Notes: generated by a model from the letters alone, not told the origin. Positions 8,697 to 18,356 are shown, counted from the first letter of the stretch. The stretch: 64,000 bases of DNA from Pseudomonas costantinii (GCF_001870435.1 NZ_MDDR01000005.1:186001-250000); one strand, 5' to 3'. Numbers and translations: made by a program.

Positions 8697-9983
8697 TTAG
8701 AAAACGTTGATCGGGTAGTCGGCGAACAGGCGGATCTCGTTACCACCAACGTTGTAGTTGCTGGCGTTGTTGGAGACGCGCAACCAGGACGCACGAGCGC
8801 GCAGGCTCAGGTCTTTGGCTGGGCCGCTCTGAACGACGTATTTGAACTGGTTGAAGATTTCACGCTCGGTGCCACTGCCGCGGTTGGAACCGTCGTCAAT
8901 GTTGGTGCCGCGCACGTAAGCGATGTTGTAGGTCAGGCCAGGCACGCCGAACGCACTGAAGTCCAGGCCGTAGCCTGCTTGCCAGGAACGCTCATCCTTG
9001 CCGTTGAAGTCGGACCAGTAGGAGTTGGCCAGCAAGATGGTGTTGCCACCGTCGCCGATGCCGCCAGCGTTGCGGTAGCCGCCGTACAGGTAGCCGGTGT
9101 CGCCGGTGCTGCGCTGGTGAGCGACGGTGAAGCTGTGCGGGCCAACAGCCCACGTGGCGCCCAAGCTCCAGATTTTGTTGTCGCGGGCGTCCGCATCACC
9201 TTGGTTTTCCAGGGCGAAGCTGCGGTCCAGCTTGGTTTTGTAGCCGTTGAAGTCAAAGGTCAACGATTGTTTCTCTGGCAGTGCCAGCACGTAGTTGACG
9301 TTGACGTATTGCTTCTTCAGCACGTCTTGCATGTTGGAGGCGTACAGAGCCGCCGACAGGCTTTCGGTGAATTTGTAGCTACCACCGATGTAGTCGATGC
9401 TTTTCAGGCCACCGCTGTCAGTGCCTTCGGCACTCTTGCGCGCTTCCTTGGTGAAGTGACCAGCGTCCAGTTGCAGGCCAGCGATCTCTTTGGAAACGAT
9501 CGAGGTGCCAGTGTAGGTTTCCGACAACAGGCGAGAGTTGTCGTACTGCAGGACAGGCACGGCCGGGAACTGATCACCGTACTTGAGCACAGTGTTGGAT
9601 ACGCGGAACTTCACGGCAGCGCCGCCTTTGGACAGGTCACGTGCAGCTTCGCCGTCGGAACCTTGTTTGAAGAAGTCGATACCGCCCGCGCCACTGCGAC
9701 CTTTACCACCGTCCAGACGGATAGCGTATTGGCCGATTGCGTCCACACCCACACCGACGGTGCCTTGGGTGAAGCCGGACTCGAACTTGCCGATGAAGCC
9801 TTGGCCCCATTCGGCTTTGTCTTGCTTGCCGTTTTTGTAATCACGGCTGATGTAGGCGTTACGTGCTGCGATATTCAGGTGGCTGTCTTCAACGAAACCC
9901 TTGGATTGCTCCTGGTCGTTTGCCATTGCCTGAGTTGCGCTCAAAATCCCCAGAGCGATCAGACCCATCCGTTGCTTCAACAT
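8697..9983 (-). CDS. OprD-family outer-membrane porin (OprE/OprQ-like)
   Basis: This 428-residue protein has a signal peptide (MLKQRMGLIALGILSATQAMA) and an OprD-type mature start, FVEDSHLNIAARNAYISRDY. WGQGFIGKFESGFTQGTVGVGVDAIG is the first strand pair, and the protein ends in an aromatic residue (DYPINVF), as required for outer-membrane assembly. OprD-type proteins form 18-stranded barrels for uptake of amino acids, small peptides or organic acids. It resembles OprE/OprQ more than OprD itself; the substrate is not predictable. The ATG at 9983 follows AAGGAATATAAGAA. Its leader contains a terminator-like hairpin and a second hairpin, listed separately. Confidence 0.88.
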   Translation of the reverse strand: MLKQRMGLIALGILSATQAMANDQEQSKGFVEDSHLNIAARNAYISRDYKNGKQDKAEWGQGFIGKFESGFTQGTVGVGVDAIGQYAIRLDGGKGRSGAGGIDFFKQGSDGEAARDLSKGGAAVKFRVSNTVLKYGDQFPAVPVLQYDNSRLLSETYTGTSIVSKEIAGLQLDAGHFTKEARKSAEGTDSGGLKSIDYIGGSYKFTESLSAALYASNMQDVLKKQYVNVNYVLALPEKQSLTFDFNGYKTKLDRSFALENQGDADARDNKIWSLGATWAVGPHSFTVAHQRSTGDTGYLYGGYRNAGGIGDGGNTILLANSYWSDFNGKDERSWQAGYGLDFSAFGVPGLTYNIAYVRGTNIDDGSNRGSGTEREIFNQFKYVVQSGPAKDLSLRARASWLRVSNNASNYNVGGNEIRLFADYPINVF

Positions 9984-10020
9984 TTCTTATATTCCTTATT
10001 ACTGGTTGAGTACGCGCTGT

Positions 10021-10052
10021 GACACCAGGCTCCGTGTTGCTTTTCTGGTGTC
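10021..10052 (-). promoter_or_regulatory. Hairpin in the 5' leader of the porin gene
   Basis: GACACCAG at 10021-10028 is a perfect inverted repeat of CTGGTGTC at 10045-10052, with a 16-base loop. It lies 38 bases upstream of the porin ATG, between that start and the terminator-like hairpin at 10074-10103. Confidence 0.5.
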
Positions 10053-10064
10053 GACTTTTTCCAG

Positions 10065-10110
10065 AAAAAAGAAGGCCCGCGGACGACTGAACTGCCGCGG
10101 GCCTTTTTTT
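10065..10110. terminator. Terminator-like hairpin upstream of the OprD-type porin gene
   Basis: GGCCCGCGG at 10074-10082 pairs perfectly with CCGCGGGCC at 10095-10103. T-runs follow on both sides: TTTTTTT at 10104-10110 on the plus strand, and TTCTTTTTT on the minus strand from 10073 down. No gene ends here on either strand. It sits about 90 bases upstream of the minus-strand porin start, in the divergent region shared with the TonB receptor. Confidence 0.75.
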
Positions 10111-10329
10111 ATTGGATGAGTCATGGCGGTTAGCCACAGGCGTTGGGCGCAATCCTATGCGCGCGTTGAACTGTGTGTCAATTTCGTGAATCGTCTGTAT
10201 TTAGGCGAAAAAAGTCTAAGGAGCGCTCTGCAGAGCCTTCGCGAAAGTCTGTAAAACCCTTCAGCCCGCCTAAAAAACACATCACGTAACATTTTTTGTA
10301 CTCTGCATATTTGGTAATAGATAACGTGC

Positions 10330-10348
10330 GCAAATGCAAAGCATTACC
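10330..10348 (+). promoter_or_regulatory. Putative Fur box of the TonB-dependent receptor
   Basis: GCAAATGCAAAGCATTACC agrees with the 19-base Fur consensus at about 13 positions by eye, including the ATGxxAAxCATT core. It lies 45 bases upstream of the chosen ATG at 10394, where it can block the promoter under iron sufficiency. Confidence 0.6.
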
Positions 10349-10393
10349 ATTAGCGCATCATTTTCTTTCCAAACCTTTCGGATACATGCCCCC

Positions 10394-12481
10394 ATGTCTG
10401 CCTCTCGCCTGACGCCCATCACCCTAGGGCTTTCTGTTCTGCTGTCCTCTGGTTTTGCCTGTGCCGCCACCGTTTTGCCTGAAACCTCTATCAGCGCCGA
10501 AGCTGATGAAGACGACCCGCGCGTCAAGGAGACCAACACCGCCACCCGCACCGCAACCTCAGTGCGATATGTGCCCCAGGCCATCGACTCAGTGAAAACC
10601 GAAAGCCTGCGTTCCTACGGCACCAACGACCTGGGCCAGGCGTTAAGCGGTATTCCCAACGTGAGCAGCGGCGCGGATACACGCTTTGACAGCCTGCGCA
10701 TCCGCGGTTTCGACGCGAGCAACGACTTTTATCTGGACGGCATTCGCGACGACAGCCAATACGTGCGCGACCTGCATAACATCGAGCGCATCGAAGTACT
10801 CAAAGGCCCGGCAGCGGTGCTTTATGGGCGAGGCGGCCAGGGAGGGATCGTCAACCGCGTGAGTAAATTGCCCCAGGCAGGCCACAAATCCAGCATCGAA
10901 GCCCAAGGCGGCAGTAATGATTTGCGCAGCCTGTATGCGGACCTCAGCACCGATCCCACCGATAACATCAGCCTGCGCCTAAACATGGGTAACCAGGACA
11001 ACAACAGCTTTCGCGACGGCGTCAGTGGCAACCGCCAGCTGTTTGCGCCGTCCATGAGCTGGCAACTGACGCCCGATCTGAATTGGTTGGTGCAATACGA
11101 ATACAGCCGTTACAACCGCACGCCGGATCGCGGCATTCCCGGGGTCAACGGTCGCCCGGCGGATGTGAGCCGCAGCGCCACTTACTTTGACAGCCGCGAT
11201 TACATCGACGACAAATCCCAGTCCCTGCGTTCCAAGCTCGCTTATGAGCTAAACAACAATTGGCAACTGCGCCACACGCTCGGTGTATTCAAGCTCGATA
11301 GCGATTTCGACAACACCTACCAGACCGGCTACACCGCCTCGACGAAACAGGTGACACGCCAACGCTGGCAGCAGGACCTGAGCACCCGTAACGTCTTCAA
11401 CAACCTGGAATTGGAAGGTGGTTTCGACACCTTCGGCCTGGAACACCGCCTGCTCACCGGCCTTGAGCTGGGCAGCCAACGCCGCGATCCCAAGCTGTAC
11501 ACCGCTACCGCCGTCGGCCGGGGTGGCCAGGCTGTACCGAGCCTGGACCTCAACCAGCCCAATCGCCACCTGAGCCACACCGGGCGCATGAGTCTTTCCA
11601 GTTACAACCACACTGAAGTCGAGAGCCGCGCCCTTTACGTGCAGGATCAACTGCGCCTCAACGATCAATGGCAAGTGCTGGCCGGCCTGCGTTACGACCA
11701 CTTCGACGTCGACACCACCAGCAAAGTGCTCAACACCCAGCAGGACGTTCAGAGCCGCAGCACCAGCCCGCGCATCGGCGTGGTGTGGACGCCGGTGGAG
11801 CATCACTCGTTCTACGCATCCTGGAGCAAGACCTTCTCGCCAGCAGGCGGCGGCTTGATTGGCATCACTCCGAACGCTGCAGGCAGCGTCAACGACCTGA
11901 GCCCCGAGCTGACCCGGCAAAAGGAAATCGGGGTCAAGAGCGACTGGCTCGACGACCGCCTGAGCACCACCCTGGCCGTGTACGAACTGGAACTCTACAA
12001 CCGCCGCACCACCGACCCGCTGGACCGCACTATCACCCTGCTGACTGGCGTACAACGTTCACGCGGCCTGGAGCTTACGGCCACCGGCAAGATCGTCGGT
12101 AATTGGTATATGCGCGGTGGTGTCGGCCTGCAGGATGCCAAGGTCGAGAAGGATAACAACGGCTTTGAAGGCAAGCGCATCAGCGATGTGGCCAAGCGCA
12201 ATGCCAGCCTGTTTATCACATGGAAGCCGGAAATGGGCTGGTACGCGGAAACCGGGCTGACCCTGGTCGGTGACCGCTATGCCGACAACCTCAACACCGT
12301 GGTACTGCCAGGTTATGGCCGCTGGGATGCGTTGGCCGGTTTCCGCCATAAGGAATGGGATGTACGCGCGGCGCTGAACAACATCGCCGACAAAAACTAC
12401 TACGCCTCGGCGACCAGCGCGGCGCAGATTCAGCCGGGCGAGCCACGTAGCCTCGTCGTTACAGGCACTTACAGCTTCTAA
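10394..12481 (+). CDS. TonB-dependent siderophore receptor (Fiu/catecholate-like)
   Basis: This 695-residue outer-membrane receptor has a signal peptide MSASRLTPITLGLSVLLSSG with cleavage after CAA. The plug domain covers residues ~50-160 and contains LRIRGFDASNDFYLDGIRDD, NIERIEVLKGPAAVLYGRG and GGIVNRVSK, the hallmark of ferric-siderophore receptors. The 22-strand barrel ends in VVTGTYSF with the terminal Phe. It lacks the extra N-terminal signalling domain of FpvA-type transducers, so no ECF sigma partner is expected, and none is adjacent. An earlier in-frame ATG at 10334 lies inside the Fur box, so 10394 is preferred. Catecholate siderophores are the likeliest ligands, but this is inferred from the family only. 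Confidence 0.88.
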   Translation: MSASRLTPITLGLSVLLSSGFACAATVLPETSISAEADEDDPRVKETNTATRTATSVRYVPQAIDSVKTESLRSYGTNDLGQALSGIPNVSSGADTRFDSLRIRGFDASNDFYLDGIRDDSQYVRDLHNIERIEVLKGPAAVLYGRGGQGGIVNRVSKLPQAGHKSSIEAQGGSNDLRSLYADLSTDPTDNISLRLNMGNQDNNSFRDGVSGNRQLFAPSMSWQLTPDLNWLVQYEYSRYNRTPDRGIPGVNGRPADVSRSATYFDSRDYIDDKSQSLRSKLAYELNNNWQLRHTLGVFKLDSDFDNTYQTGYTASTKQVTRQRWQQDLSTRNVFNNLELEGGFDTFGLEHRLLTGLELGSQRRDPKLYTATAVGRGGQAVPSLDLNQPNRHLSHTGRMSLSSYNHTEVESRALYVQDQLRLNDQWQVLAGLRYDHFDVDTTSKVLNTQQDVQSRSTSPRIGVVWTPVEHHSFYASWSKTFSPAGGGLIGITPNAAGSVNDLSPELTRQKEIGVKSDWLDDRLSTTLAVYELELYNRRTTDPLDRTITLLTGVQRSRGLELTATGKIVGNWYMRGGVGLQDAKVEKDNNGFEGKRISDVAKRNASLFITWKPEMGWYAETGLTLVGDRYADNLNTVVLPGYGRWDALAGFRHKEWDVRAALNNIADKNYYASATSAAQIQPGEPRSLVVTGTYSF

Positions 12482-12496
12482 GTTTCACCGGGTCAA

Positions 12497-12524
12497 TGTG
12501 GGAGCAGGCAAGCCAGCTCCTACA
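12497..12524 (+). repeat. Single REP element (TGTGGGAGC type)
   Basis: TGTGGGAGC and GCTCCTACA form a short imperfect hairpin with a G-C-rich centre. The same unit recurs at 22111, 32541, 43058, 61033 and 63464. It lies between two converging genes. Confidence 0.8.
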
Positions 12525-12542
12525 TTTTGATCGCCGAGCTCT

Positions 12543-12755
12543 TCAGCTTTTCATCAGCTCACACAACACCCGCACTTCATCCTCACTCAACAACCCCACT
12601 GGGTACCGTTCACTTATCACGCTGCGTAGATCAGGTTGCCTGACCTGTCGCGAGCCGTTTGCCTTCAACCAGAGCGCCAGCGCATGGATCGCATCACCGT
12701 TGACCCGCGTCGGGTGGAACGGGCGCGTATAGATCAGGTTGATATCGGCATTCAT
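12543..12755 (-). CDS. Conserved small hypothetical protein, 70 residues
   Basis: The frame is open from 12887, but the ATG at 12755 (MNADINLIYTRPFHPTRVNG) is preceded by GGAGAG at suitable spacing and is the likely start. The protein is a small soluble, helix-rich polypeptide without signal peptide, cysteines or membrane segments. It ends LLSEDEVRVLCELMKS. I do not recognise a family. It is separated from agmatine deiminase by that gene's terminator, so it has its own promoter or depends on readthrough. Confidence 0.6.
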   Translation of the reverse strand: MNADINLIYTRPFHPTRVNGDAIHALALWLKANGSRQVRQPDLRSVISERYPVGLLSEDEVRVLCELMKS

Positions 12756-12894
12756 TTCAGCGCTCTCTCCTACTGCGTGAGCGGCTAACTTACTCAAGGT
12801 TTGTGACAGAACTGTGCAGTCATCACCCTCGGTTACTGTGGCAACACCGATACAAGAGCTATGCCAATGTCCCGTGTTTATAGGCATTCGGACA

Positions 12895-12929
12895 CAAAAA
12901 AGCCCGCGACCTTGCTGGGCCGCGGGCTT
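12895..12929 (-). terminator. Terminator of agmatine deiminase gene
   Basis: On the minus strand AAGCCCGCG and CGCGGGCTT form a 9-pair stem followed by TTTTTTG. It lies about 60 bases beyond the aguA stop codon. Confidence 0.8.
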
Positions 12930-12990
12930 GCTGTGAGCACTATCAGGAGTGTGGCGCTAGGCCATCACCCAGATGTTGTTACAACTGCAC

Positions 12991-14097
12991 TCAGTTTTTG
13001 TGCGGTGCCGGCTGTTGTTGGGTCAGGCAATGGATGTTGCCACCGCCCAGTAACAGTTCGCGGCCCGGCACCATCACCACCTCATGCTGCGGGAACAGGT
13101 TCTGCAGGATCTCTTTGGCCTGGCTGTCCAGCGGGTCATCGAAGCTTGGCGCGATGATGCCGCCGTTGACGATCAGGAAGTTGACGTAAGAGCCGGCCAA
13201 CCGCACGGTTGGGTTACGCTCCTGGCTGCCATCCACCAAGTCGACACCGGCGCATTCTTCTTCAGTGGCATACAGCGGCCCCGGGATCGGCATTTTATGC
13301 ACTGTGAACGAGCGCCCTTGGGCATCCGTGCTGCTTTGCAGCACGTCCATGGCGGCGTGGCAGCGCGCGTAGTTCGGGTCTTGCGGGTCATCGGTCCAAG
13401 CCAGCAACACCTCGCCCGGACGCACGTAGCAGCAGAAGTTATCTACATGACCATCGGTTTCATCGTTGAACAGGCCATCCGGCAACCAGATGATCTTATC
13501 CACAGCCAGATTGGCGCTGAGCACCGCTTCGATGGCCGCGCGATCGAGGTGCGGGTTGCGATTGCGGTTCAGCAGGCATTCTTCAGTGGTGATCAGCGTG
13601 CCTTCACCGTCGACATGAATCGAACCGCCTTCCAGCACAAAACCTTCAGTGCGGTAGCGCGGCGCGCGCTCGATCTCAAGGATCTTGCCGCCCACCTGCG
13701 AGTCACGGTTCCATGGCGCATAGAGGCCGCCGTCAAAACCACCCCAGGCGTTGAAATCCCAGTTCACACCGCGCACTTCGCCGCTGTGGTTGATGACGAA
13801 GGTCGGACCAGTGTCCCGTACCCAGGCGTCGTCGTTGGACATTTCCACCACGCGGATATTGGGCACGTCCAAATGCGCGCGGGCATTTTCATACTGACCG
13901 GCAGAAACGGCCACGGTCACCGGCTCAAAACGCGCAATAGCCTTGGCCACCGCCACGTGAGCCGCCTGCGCCGGCTTGCCGCCCAGGCGCCAGTTGTCCG
14001 GGCGCTCAGGCCAGATCATCCAGGCTTGGGTCTGTGGTGCCCATTCGGCAGGCATATGGAAGCCATCGGCGCGAGGTGTGCTGTGCAGGGTGGTCAT
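12991..14097 (-). CDS. aguA: Agmatine deiminase
   Basis: This 368-residue enzyme hydrolyses agmatine to N-carbamoylputrescine and ammonia, the first step from decarboxylated arginine to putrescine. It belongs to the porphyromonas-type peptidylarginine deiminase family. Visible motifs are [14 protein letters not shown] (substrate-binding and acidic residues), WNFDFNAWGG-like [31 protein letters not shown], and the catalytic cysteine C357 in LLGGGNIHC near the C-terminus. Length and motifs match the family. N-carbamoylputrescine amidase (aguB) is not adjacent. The gene lies 121 bases downstream of the aminotransferase fusion on the same strand and could share its transcript. Confidence 0.95.
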   Translation of the reverse strand: MTTLHSTPRADGFHMPAEWAPQTQAWMIWPERPDNWRLGGKPAQAAHVAVAKAIARFEPVTVAVSAGQYENARAHLDVPNIRVVEMSNDDAWVRDTGPTFVINHSGEVRGVNWDFNAWGGFDGGLYAPWNRDSQVGGKILEIERAPRYRTEGFVLEGGSIHVDGEGTLITTEECLLNRNRNPHLDRAAIEAVLSANLAVDKIIWLPDGLFNDETDGHVDNFCCYVRPGEVLLAWTDDPQDPNYARCHAAMDVLQSSTDAQGRSFTVHKMPIPGPLYATEEECAGVDLVDGSQERNPTVRLAGSYVNFLIVNGGIIAPSFDDPLDSQAKEILQNLFPQHEVVMVPGRELLLGGGNIHCLTQQQPAPHKN

Positions 14098-14218
14098 GGC
14101 GATCAGGACTCCGAATGGGGTGATGGACGACTTTATAACGGATAAAAATCGGCCTTAAAAGCGATAAAAGATCATGGATGGTAAATATTACAAAAAACAG
14201 TCGATAACAATCGATTAT

Positions 14219-17122
14219 CTACAACTGCTCATCCAGCACCTTCGACAGCATGTCGACAAAGAAATCCACGCTGTGTCTGGACGTGACCATCGGCGGCTTG
14301 ATCTTCAGAATGTTGAGATAATCGCCGGTCGGCTGCATGAAAATCCCCAGTTCCCGCAGGCGGTCACACAGCAGCGCGGTTTCTTCGGTGGCAGGCTCCA
14401 GGGTTTGTCGATCACGAACCAACTCCAGGCCCAGATAGAAGCCGGAACCGTGAACGGCACCCACCAACGGGTGACGATCAATCAACTCTTCCAGGCGTGC
14501 CTTGAAATGCCCACCCACGACTTGGGCGTTTTCCCACAGTTTTTCTTCCTCCATCACATCCAGCACTGCCATGCCGATACGGCAACTGACCGGACTGCCC
14601 CCCGAGGATGAGAAGAAATACCCCTCGGCCTCCAGCGCCTCGGCGATTTCTCGCCGGGTGATCACCGCGCCCAGCGGTTGGCCGTTCCCCATGCCTTTGG
14701 CCATGGTGATGATGTCCGGCACCACGCCTTGCTCTTCAAAACCCCAGAAAAAATGCCCCATGCGGCCGTAGCCCACCTGCACCTCATCGGCGATGCACAC
14801 ACCGCCCTGGGCGCGCACCAATCCATACACCTGCTGCAAATAGCCCGGCGGCAGGGAAATACCACCCGCATTGCCGTACACCGGTTCACAGATGAAACCG
14901 GCCAATTGGCGTTTGCTCGCAGCGATTTTCGCCAGATTGTGCTCCACGCTTCGTACGTAATCCGGCGCACTGTCCTGCCCGCGGAACTCACCGCGATAGG
15001 TATTCGGCGCGGTCACCGGGTGTACCCAGTCCGGCCGGCTGATCAACGCCTTGGGGTTATCGGCAATCGAGGTGGACACCGCGTCTGCCGCCACCGACCA
15101 ACCGTGGTAAGCCTCAAGCACGCTGAGCATGTCGCGCCCGCCGCTGTAGGCCCAGGCCAGGCGAATCGCCAGGTCATTGGCCTCGGTGCCGCTGTTGACC
15201 AAAAACACCCGGTCCATACCCTCCGGCGCCAACGCCAGCAGACGCTCGGAAAACTCGGCAATCGCCGCGTAGTGGAAGCGCGAGTTGGTGTTGAGCAGCG
15301 ACCACTGGCGCGCCGCCACCGCCGCCATGCGCGGGTGACCATGGCCTAGTACGGCAACGTTGTTGAGCATGTCCAGGTAGGAACGGCCCTGCATGTCGAT
15401 CAGATGATTGCGCCAACCGCGCTCGATACGCGGCGGGTCGACGTAATAATGCTTCTGCGAGCGAGCGAAACTGGCGTCTCGCCGGGCCAGCAGGGCATCG
15501 GGGTCCAACTCCGGCTCGGCATCACACGCCAGCCCAAGTAACGAAGCCGGTGAGGGGCACAAGGCCTGCCACGCCAACGCCCGAGAGGGTGTGCAGAACA
15601 ACGGCGGCTCAAGATCGGCACGGCATAACTGTACGGTGAGTGGTGCATGGACCTCGCCCAGTACTTGCCCTTTCACCAGCACCGAGCCAGGCTTCAACGA
15701 CGTTTTCACGCCCCATAAACGCACACTCAACTGGGCGTCATGCAAACACAGCAAGCCATCGGCGCCCTGGCGCAGCGTCCCGGCGAAAGGCGCTTCCAAC
15801 ACGGTACCGTGGGGAAGGTGCAACTCCACGTGAAGTGGGAATGTGTCCGGCTCGATAGCACTGTCGGGGCAAGTGCGCGACAACCGGTATTGGCCATATC
15901 GACTCGCCGCCAGCCCATGCACCGCCGCCGCTTCATCCAGCAGCCGTCGGTCTATACCGGGCAACGCCCAATTACCGGCCTCGAAGTGCGGGCTGAGCAC
16001 GCCCAGGTCGATCAACGCGAACTCACGCCCCACCAGACCCGGCAGCAACGGGGCGAAGTCTTGGCTGGCAATCGGCGGCAATATCTCACCGACGCAACGC
16101 AGAATCGCCGCGTTCATCAACTCAAATGGCACCGACGTCGCCACATGGAAAATTTCCCACTCATGCTCGGCGTTTTTCAATAAGTAAGTGTTATCCGGGT
16201 CCAGGCGTTGCTGTTGTTCGCTGCTGAGCACCAGCACCGCCGCACGGGCGACGATCAGCGGCCACAGCGCCTGCAACTCCTCAGGCTGCAACGGTGTTAC
16301 CGCGTGAAAGGCCTGGATCGCCGGCAGGATGGCAAAGGGATCGCCGTCAGCATGGTGTAACAGCGCCGCGCAGGTCACCGACAGGTCGGCAATACGCCAG
16401 GTGTGCACCAAGTCGCCGAAATCAATGACACCCTGGACCTGCCAATGCCGCTGGGCATCGCGCTGCCAGACGACGTTGTCATCGGTGATGTCCATGTGTA
16501 CCGCTTGCCAAGGCAAACGCTGCGCCAAAGGTCGAATGTGCGCCTCAACCTGCTCGGCCACCTGCTCCAACGCGGCGCGATGGGGCAGGTTTTCCAAGGT
16601 TGCCAATAAGTGGGTGATCAGTTCCTGGGCGTGGCGCGGGTCCCATTGCAGGGTGCGCTCCAGGCCCGGATGCTCGAAACGGGCCAATTCGCGGCTCATC
16701 CGCCCGCACAGCTCACCAAAGCCTGCGATCACGTCGCGGCCAAGGTGCGGCTGATGGGTCAGGGGCTGGCCGTCGATATAGTCCAGCAGCCGCAGGTGCA
16801 CCGTTTGCCCGTCGACGTTCACGGTCAGCAGCTCCTCACCCGTGCGGGCGCGGATAACCTTGGGTACGCGCACGTGCGCTTGCAGGTCATTGAGGGCCGC
16901 ATGCTGCGCCTGCAGCTCAACAGCCGCGTAGTCACCCCGGCAAATTTTCAGAACAAACCGGCCACGTTCACTGTCGATTCTGTAGTTGAGGTCTTGTTGG
17001 CTGCCCAGCGACTGCAAGGCGCCAGTAAGGCCGTAATGCTGCTCGAGTAATCGCGCCGCGTGATCAACGCTCACTTGTGGGCAGGGCAAACTGGCACGAT
17101 GGATCAACGTGGCGAGCAACAT
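14219..17122 (-). CDS. Three-part fusion: APH-type kinase, M23-like domain and class-III aminotransferase
   Basis: This 967-residue protein has three parts. Residues ~15-330 form an aminoglycoside/choline-kinase-like domain with the catalytic loop VHMDITDDNVVWQ and the DFGD metal motif. Residues ~400-520 look like a peptidase-M23/lipoyl-type beta domain (APFAGTLRQG, VLVKGQVLGEVH) lacking the metal-binding His residues, hence probably non-catalytic. Residues ~560-967 form a class-III PLP aminotransferase with LNNVAVLGHGHP, NSGTEANDLAIRLA, ADEVQVGYGRMG and the PLP lysine in MAKGMGNGQPLG. Related C-terminal domains include ethanolamine-phosphate phospho-lyases, so phosphorylation of an amino alcohol followed by PLP chemistry is plausible but unproven. 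The ATG follows AGAGGT. Confidence 0.85.
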   Translation of the reverse strand: MLLATLIHRASLPCPQVSVDHAARLLEQHYGLTGALQSLGSQQDLNYRIDSERGRFVLKICRGDYAAVELQAQHAALNDLQAHVRVPKVIRARTGEELLTVNVDGQTVHLRLLDYIDGQPLTHQPHLGRDVIAGFGELCGRMSRELARFEHPGLERTLQWDPRHAQELITHLLATLENLPHRAALEQVAEQVEAHIRPLAQRLPWQAVHMDITDDNVVWQRDAQRHWQVQGVIDFGDLVHTWRIADLSVTCAALLHHADGDPFAILPAIQAFHAVTPLQPEELQALWPLIVARAAVLVLSSEQQQRLDPDNTYLLKNAEHEWEIFHVATSVPFELMNAAILRCVGEILPPIASQDFAPLLPGLVGREFALIDLGVLSPHFEAGNWALPGIDRRLLDEAAAVHGLAASRYGQYRLSRTCPDSAIEPDTFPLHVELHLPHGTVLEAPFAGTLRQGADGLLCLHDAQLSVRLWGVKTSLKPGSVLVKGQVLGEVHAPLTVQLCRADLEPPLFCTPSRALAWQALCPSPASLLGLACDAEPELDPDALLARRDASFARSQKHYYVDPPRIERGWRNHLIDMQGRSYLDMLNNVAVLGHGHPRMAAVAARQWSLLNTNSRFHYAAIAEFSERLLALAPEGMDRVFLVNSGTEANDLAIRLAWAYSGGRDMLSVLEAYHGWSVAADAVSTSIADNPKALISRPDWVHPVTAPNTYRGEFRGQDSAPDYVRSVEHNLAKIAASKRQLAGFICEPVYGNAGGISLPPGYLQQVYGLVRAQGGVCIADEVQVGYGRMGHFFWGFEEQGVVPDIITMAKGMGNGQPLGAVITRREIAEALEAEGYFFSSSGGSPVSCRIGMAVLDVMEEEKLWENAQVVGGHFKARLEELIDRHPLVGAVHGSGFYLGLELVRDRQTLEPATEETALLCDRLRELGIFMQPTGDYLNILKIKPPMVTSRHSVDFFVDMLSKVLDEQL

Positions 17123-17273
17123 TGTGACGACCTCTGTTTTTTTAGGTGTCTATATCGCCATTGTTCGGGGGCGTTAATCAACCCCTCACGCATACCGCGC
17201 TTGCACCGGTCCGATTCACAACTCAAGCTATGCTTCATTCGCCCAATGTCCGTCTAAGGAAAAGGCCCTCGAC

Positions 17274-18356
17274 ATGCGCATTCTCATTACCGGCGGTGCG
17301 GGATTCATCGGCTCTGCCCTGATCCGACACCTGATCCAACACACCGAGCACGAAGTGCTCAACCTGGACAAGCTCACCTACGCCGGCAACCTGGAGTCGC
17401 TGACCAGCATCGCGTCCAATAGCCGCTATGAGTTCGTGCAGGCCGATATCATCGACCAAGCCACCGTCAGCGCCGTGCTGGCACGCTTTGAGCCCCAGGC
17501 AATCATGCACCTGGCCGCCGAGTCGCATGTCGACCGCTCCATTGACGGCCCGTCGGATTTTATCCAGACCAACATCGTCGGCACCTATAGCCTGCTGGAA
17601 GCCACGCGCGCCTATTGGCAGACGCTGGCAGAACCTGCCAAGAGTGCGTTCCGCTTCCACCATATCTCTACGGATGAGGTGTATGGCGACCTCCATGGTG
17701 TGGACGACCTGTTCACCGAAACCACACCTTACGCGCCCAGCTCGCCGTATTCCGCCAGCAAAGCGGCCTCCGACCACCTGGTCCGCGCCTGGCAGCGCAC
17801 GTATGGCCTGCCGGTGCTGCTGACCAACTGCTCGAACAACTACGGGCCGTTCCACTTCCCTGAAAAGTTGATCCCGTTGGTCATCCTCAACGCCCTCGCG
17901 GGCAAGCCGCTGCCGGTCTACGGCGATGGCTTGCAGGTGCGCGACTGGCTGTTCGTCGAAGATCACGCCCGCGCGTTGTTGAAAGTGGTCACCGAAGGTG
18001 TGGTCGGCGAGACCTACAATATCGGCGGTCACAATGAGCAGAAGAACATCGACGTGGTGCGCGGTATTTGCAGCCTGCTGGAAGAGCTGGCACCACAACG
18101 CCCGGCCGGCGTGGAGAAATTCACCGACCTGATCACTTTCGTCAAAGATCGCCCAGGCCACGACCAGCGTTATGCGATCGACGCCAGCAAAATCGAACGC
18201 GAGCTGGGCTGGGTACCGAAAGAAACCTTTGAAACCGGCTTGCGCAAAACCGTGCAGTGGTACCTCGACAACCTGGAATGGTGCCGCAGGGTCCAGGACG
18301 GCAGCTATCAAGGTGAACGTCTGGGCAACACCGAGCCAAAAGACCTGATCGCATAA
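17274..18356 (+). CDS. rmlB: dTDP-glucose 4,6-dehydratase
   Basis: This 360-residue short-chain dehydrogenase-type enzyme converts dTDP-glucose to dTDP-4-keto-6-deoxyglucose for dTDP-L-rhamnose and related sugars. The NAD loop [10 protein letters not shown] is at residues 7-16. The catalytic TDE lies in [10 protein letters not shown] (T133-D134-E135), and the YxxxK pair is Y159/K163 in [23 protein letters not shown] and [11 protein letters not shown] are further family signatures. The start follows GGAAAAGG. In PAO1 rmlB heads rmlBDAC, directly before dctB. Here rmlD, rmlA and rmlC are missing and dctB follows after only 52 bases. Confidence 0.95.
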   Translation: MRILITGGAGFIGSALIRHLIQHTEHEVLNLDKLTYAGNLESLTSIASNSRYEFVQADIIDQATVSAVLARFEPQAIMHLAAESHVDRSIDGPSDFIQTNIVGTYSLLEATRAYWQTLAEPAKSAFRFHHISTDEVYGDLHGVDDLFTETTPYAPSSPYSASKAASDHLVRAWQRTYGLPVLLTNCSNNYGPFHFPEKLIPLVILNALAGKPLPVYGDGLQVRDWLFVEDHARALLKVVTEGVVGETYNIGGHNEQKNIDVVRGICSLLEELAPQRPAGVEKFTDLITFVKDRPGHDQRYAIDASKIERELGWVPKETFETGLRKTVQWYLDNLEWCRRVQDGSYQGERLGNTEPKDLIA

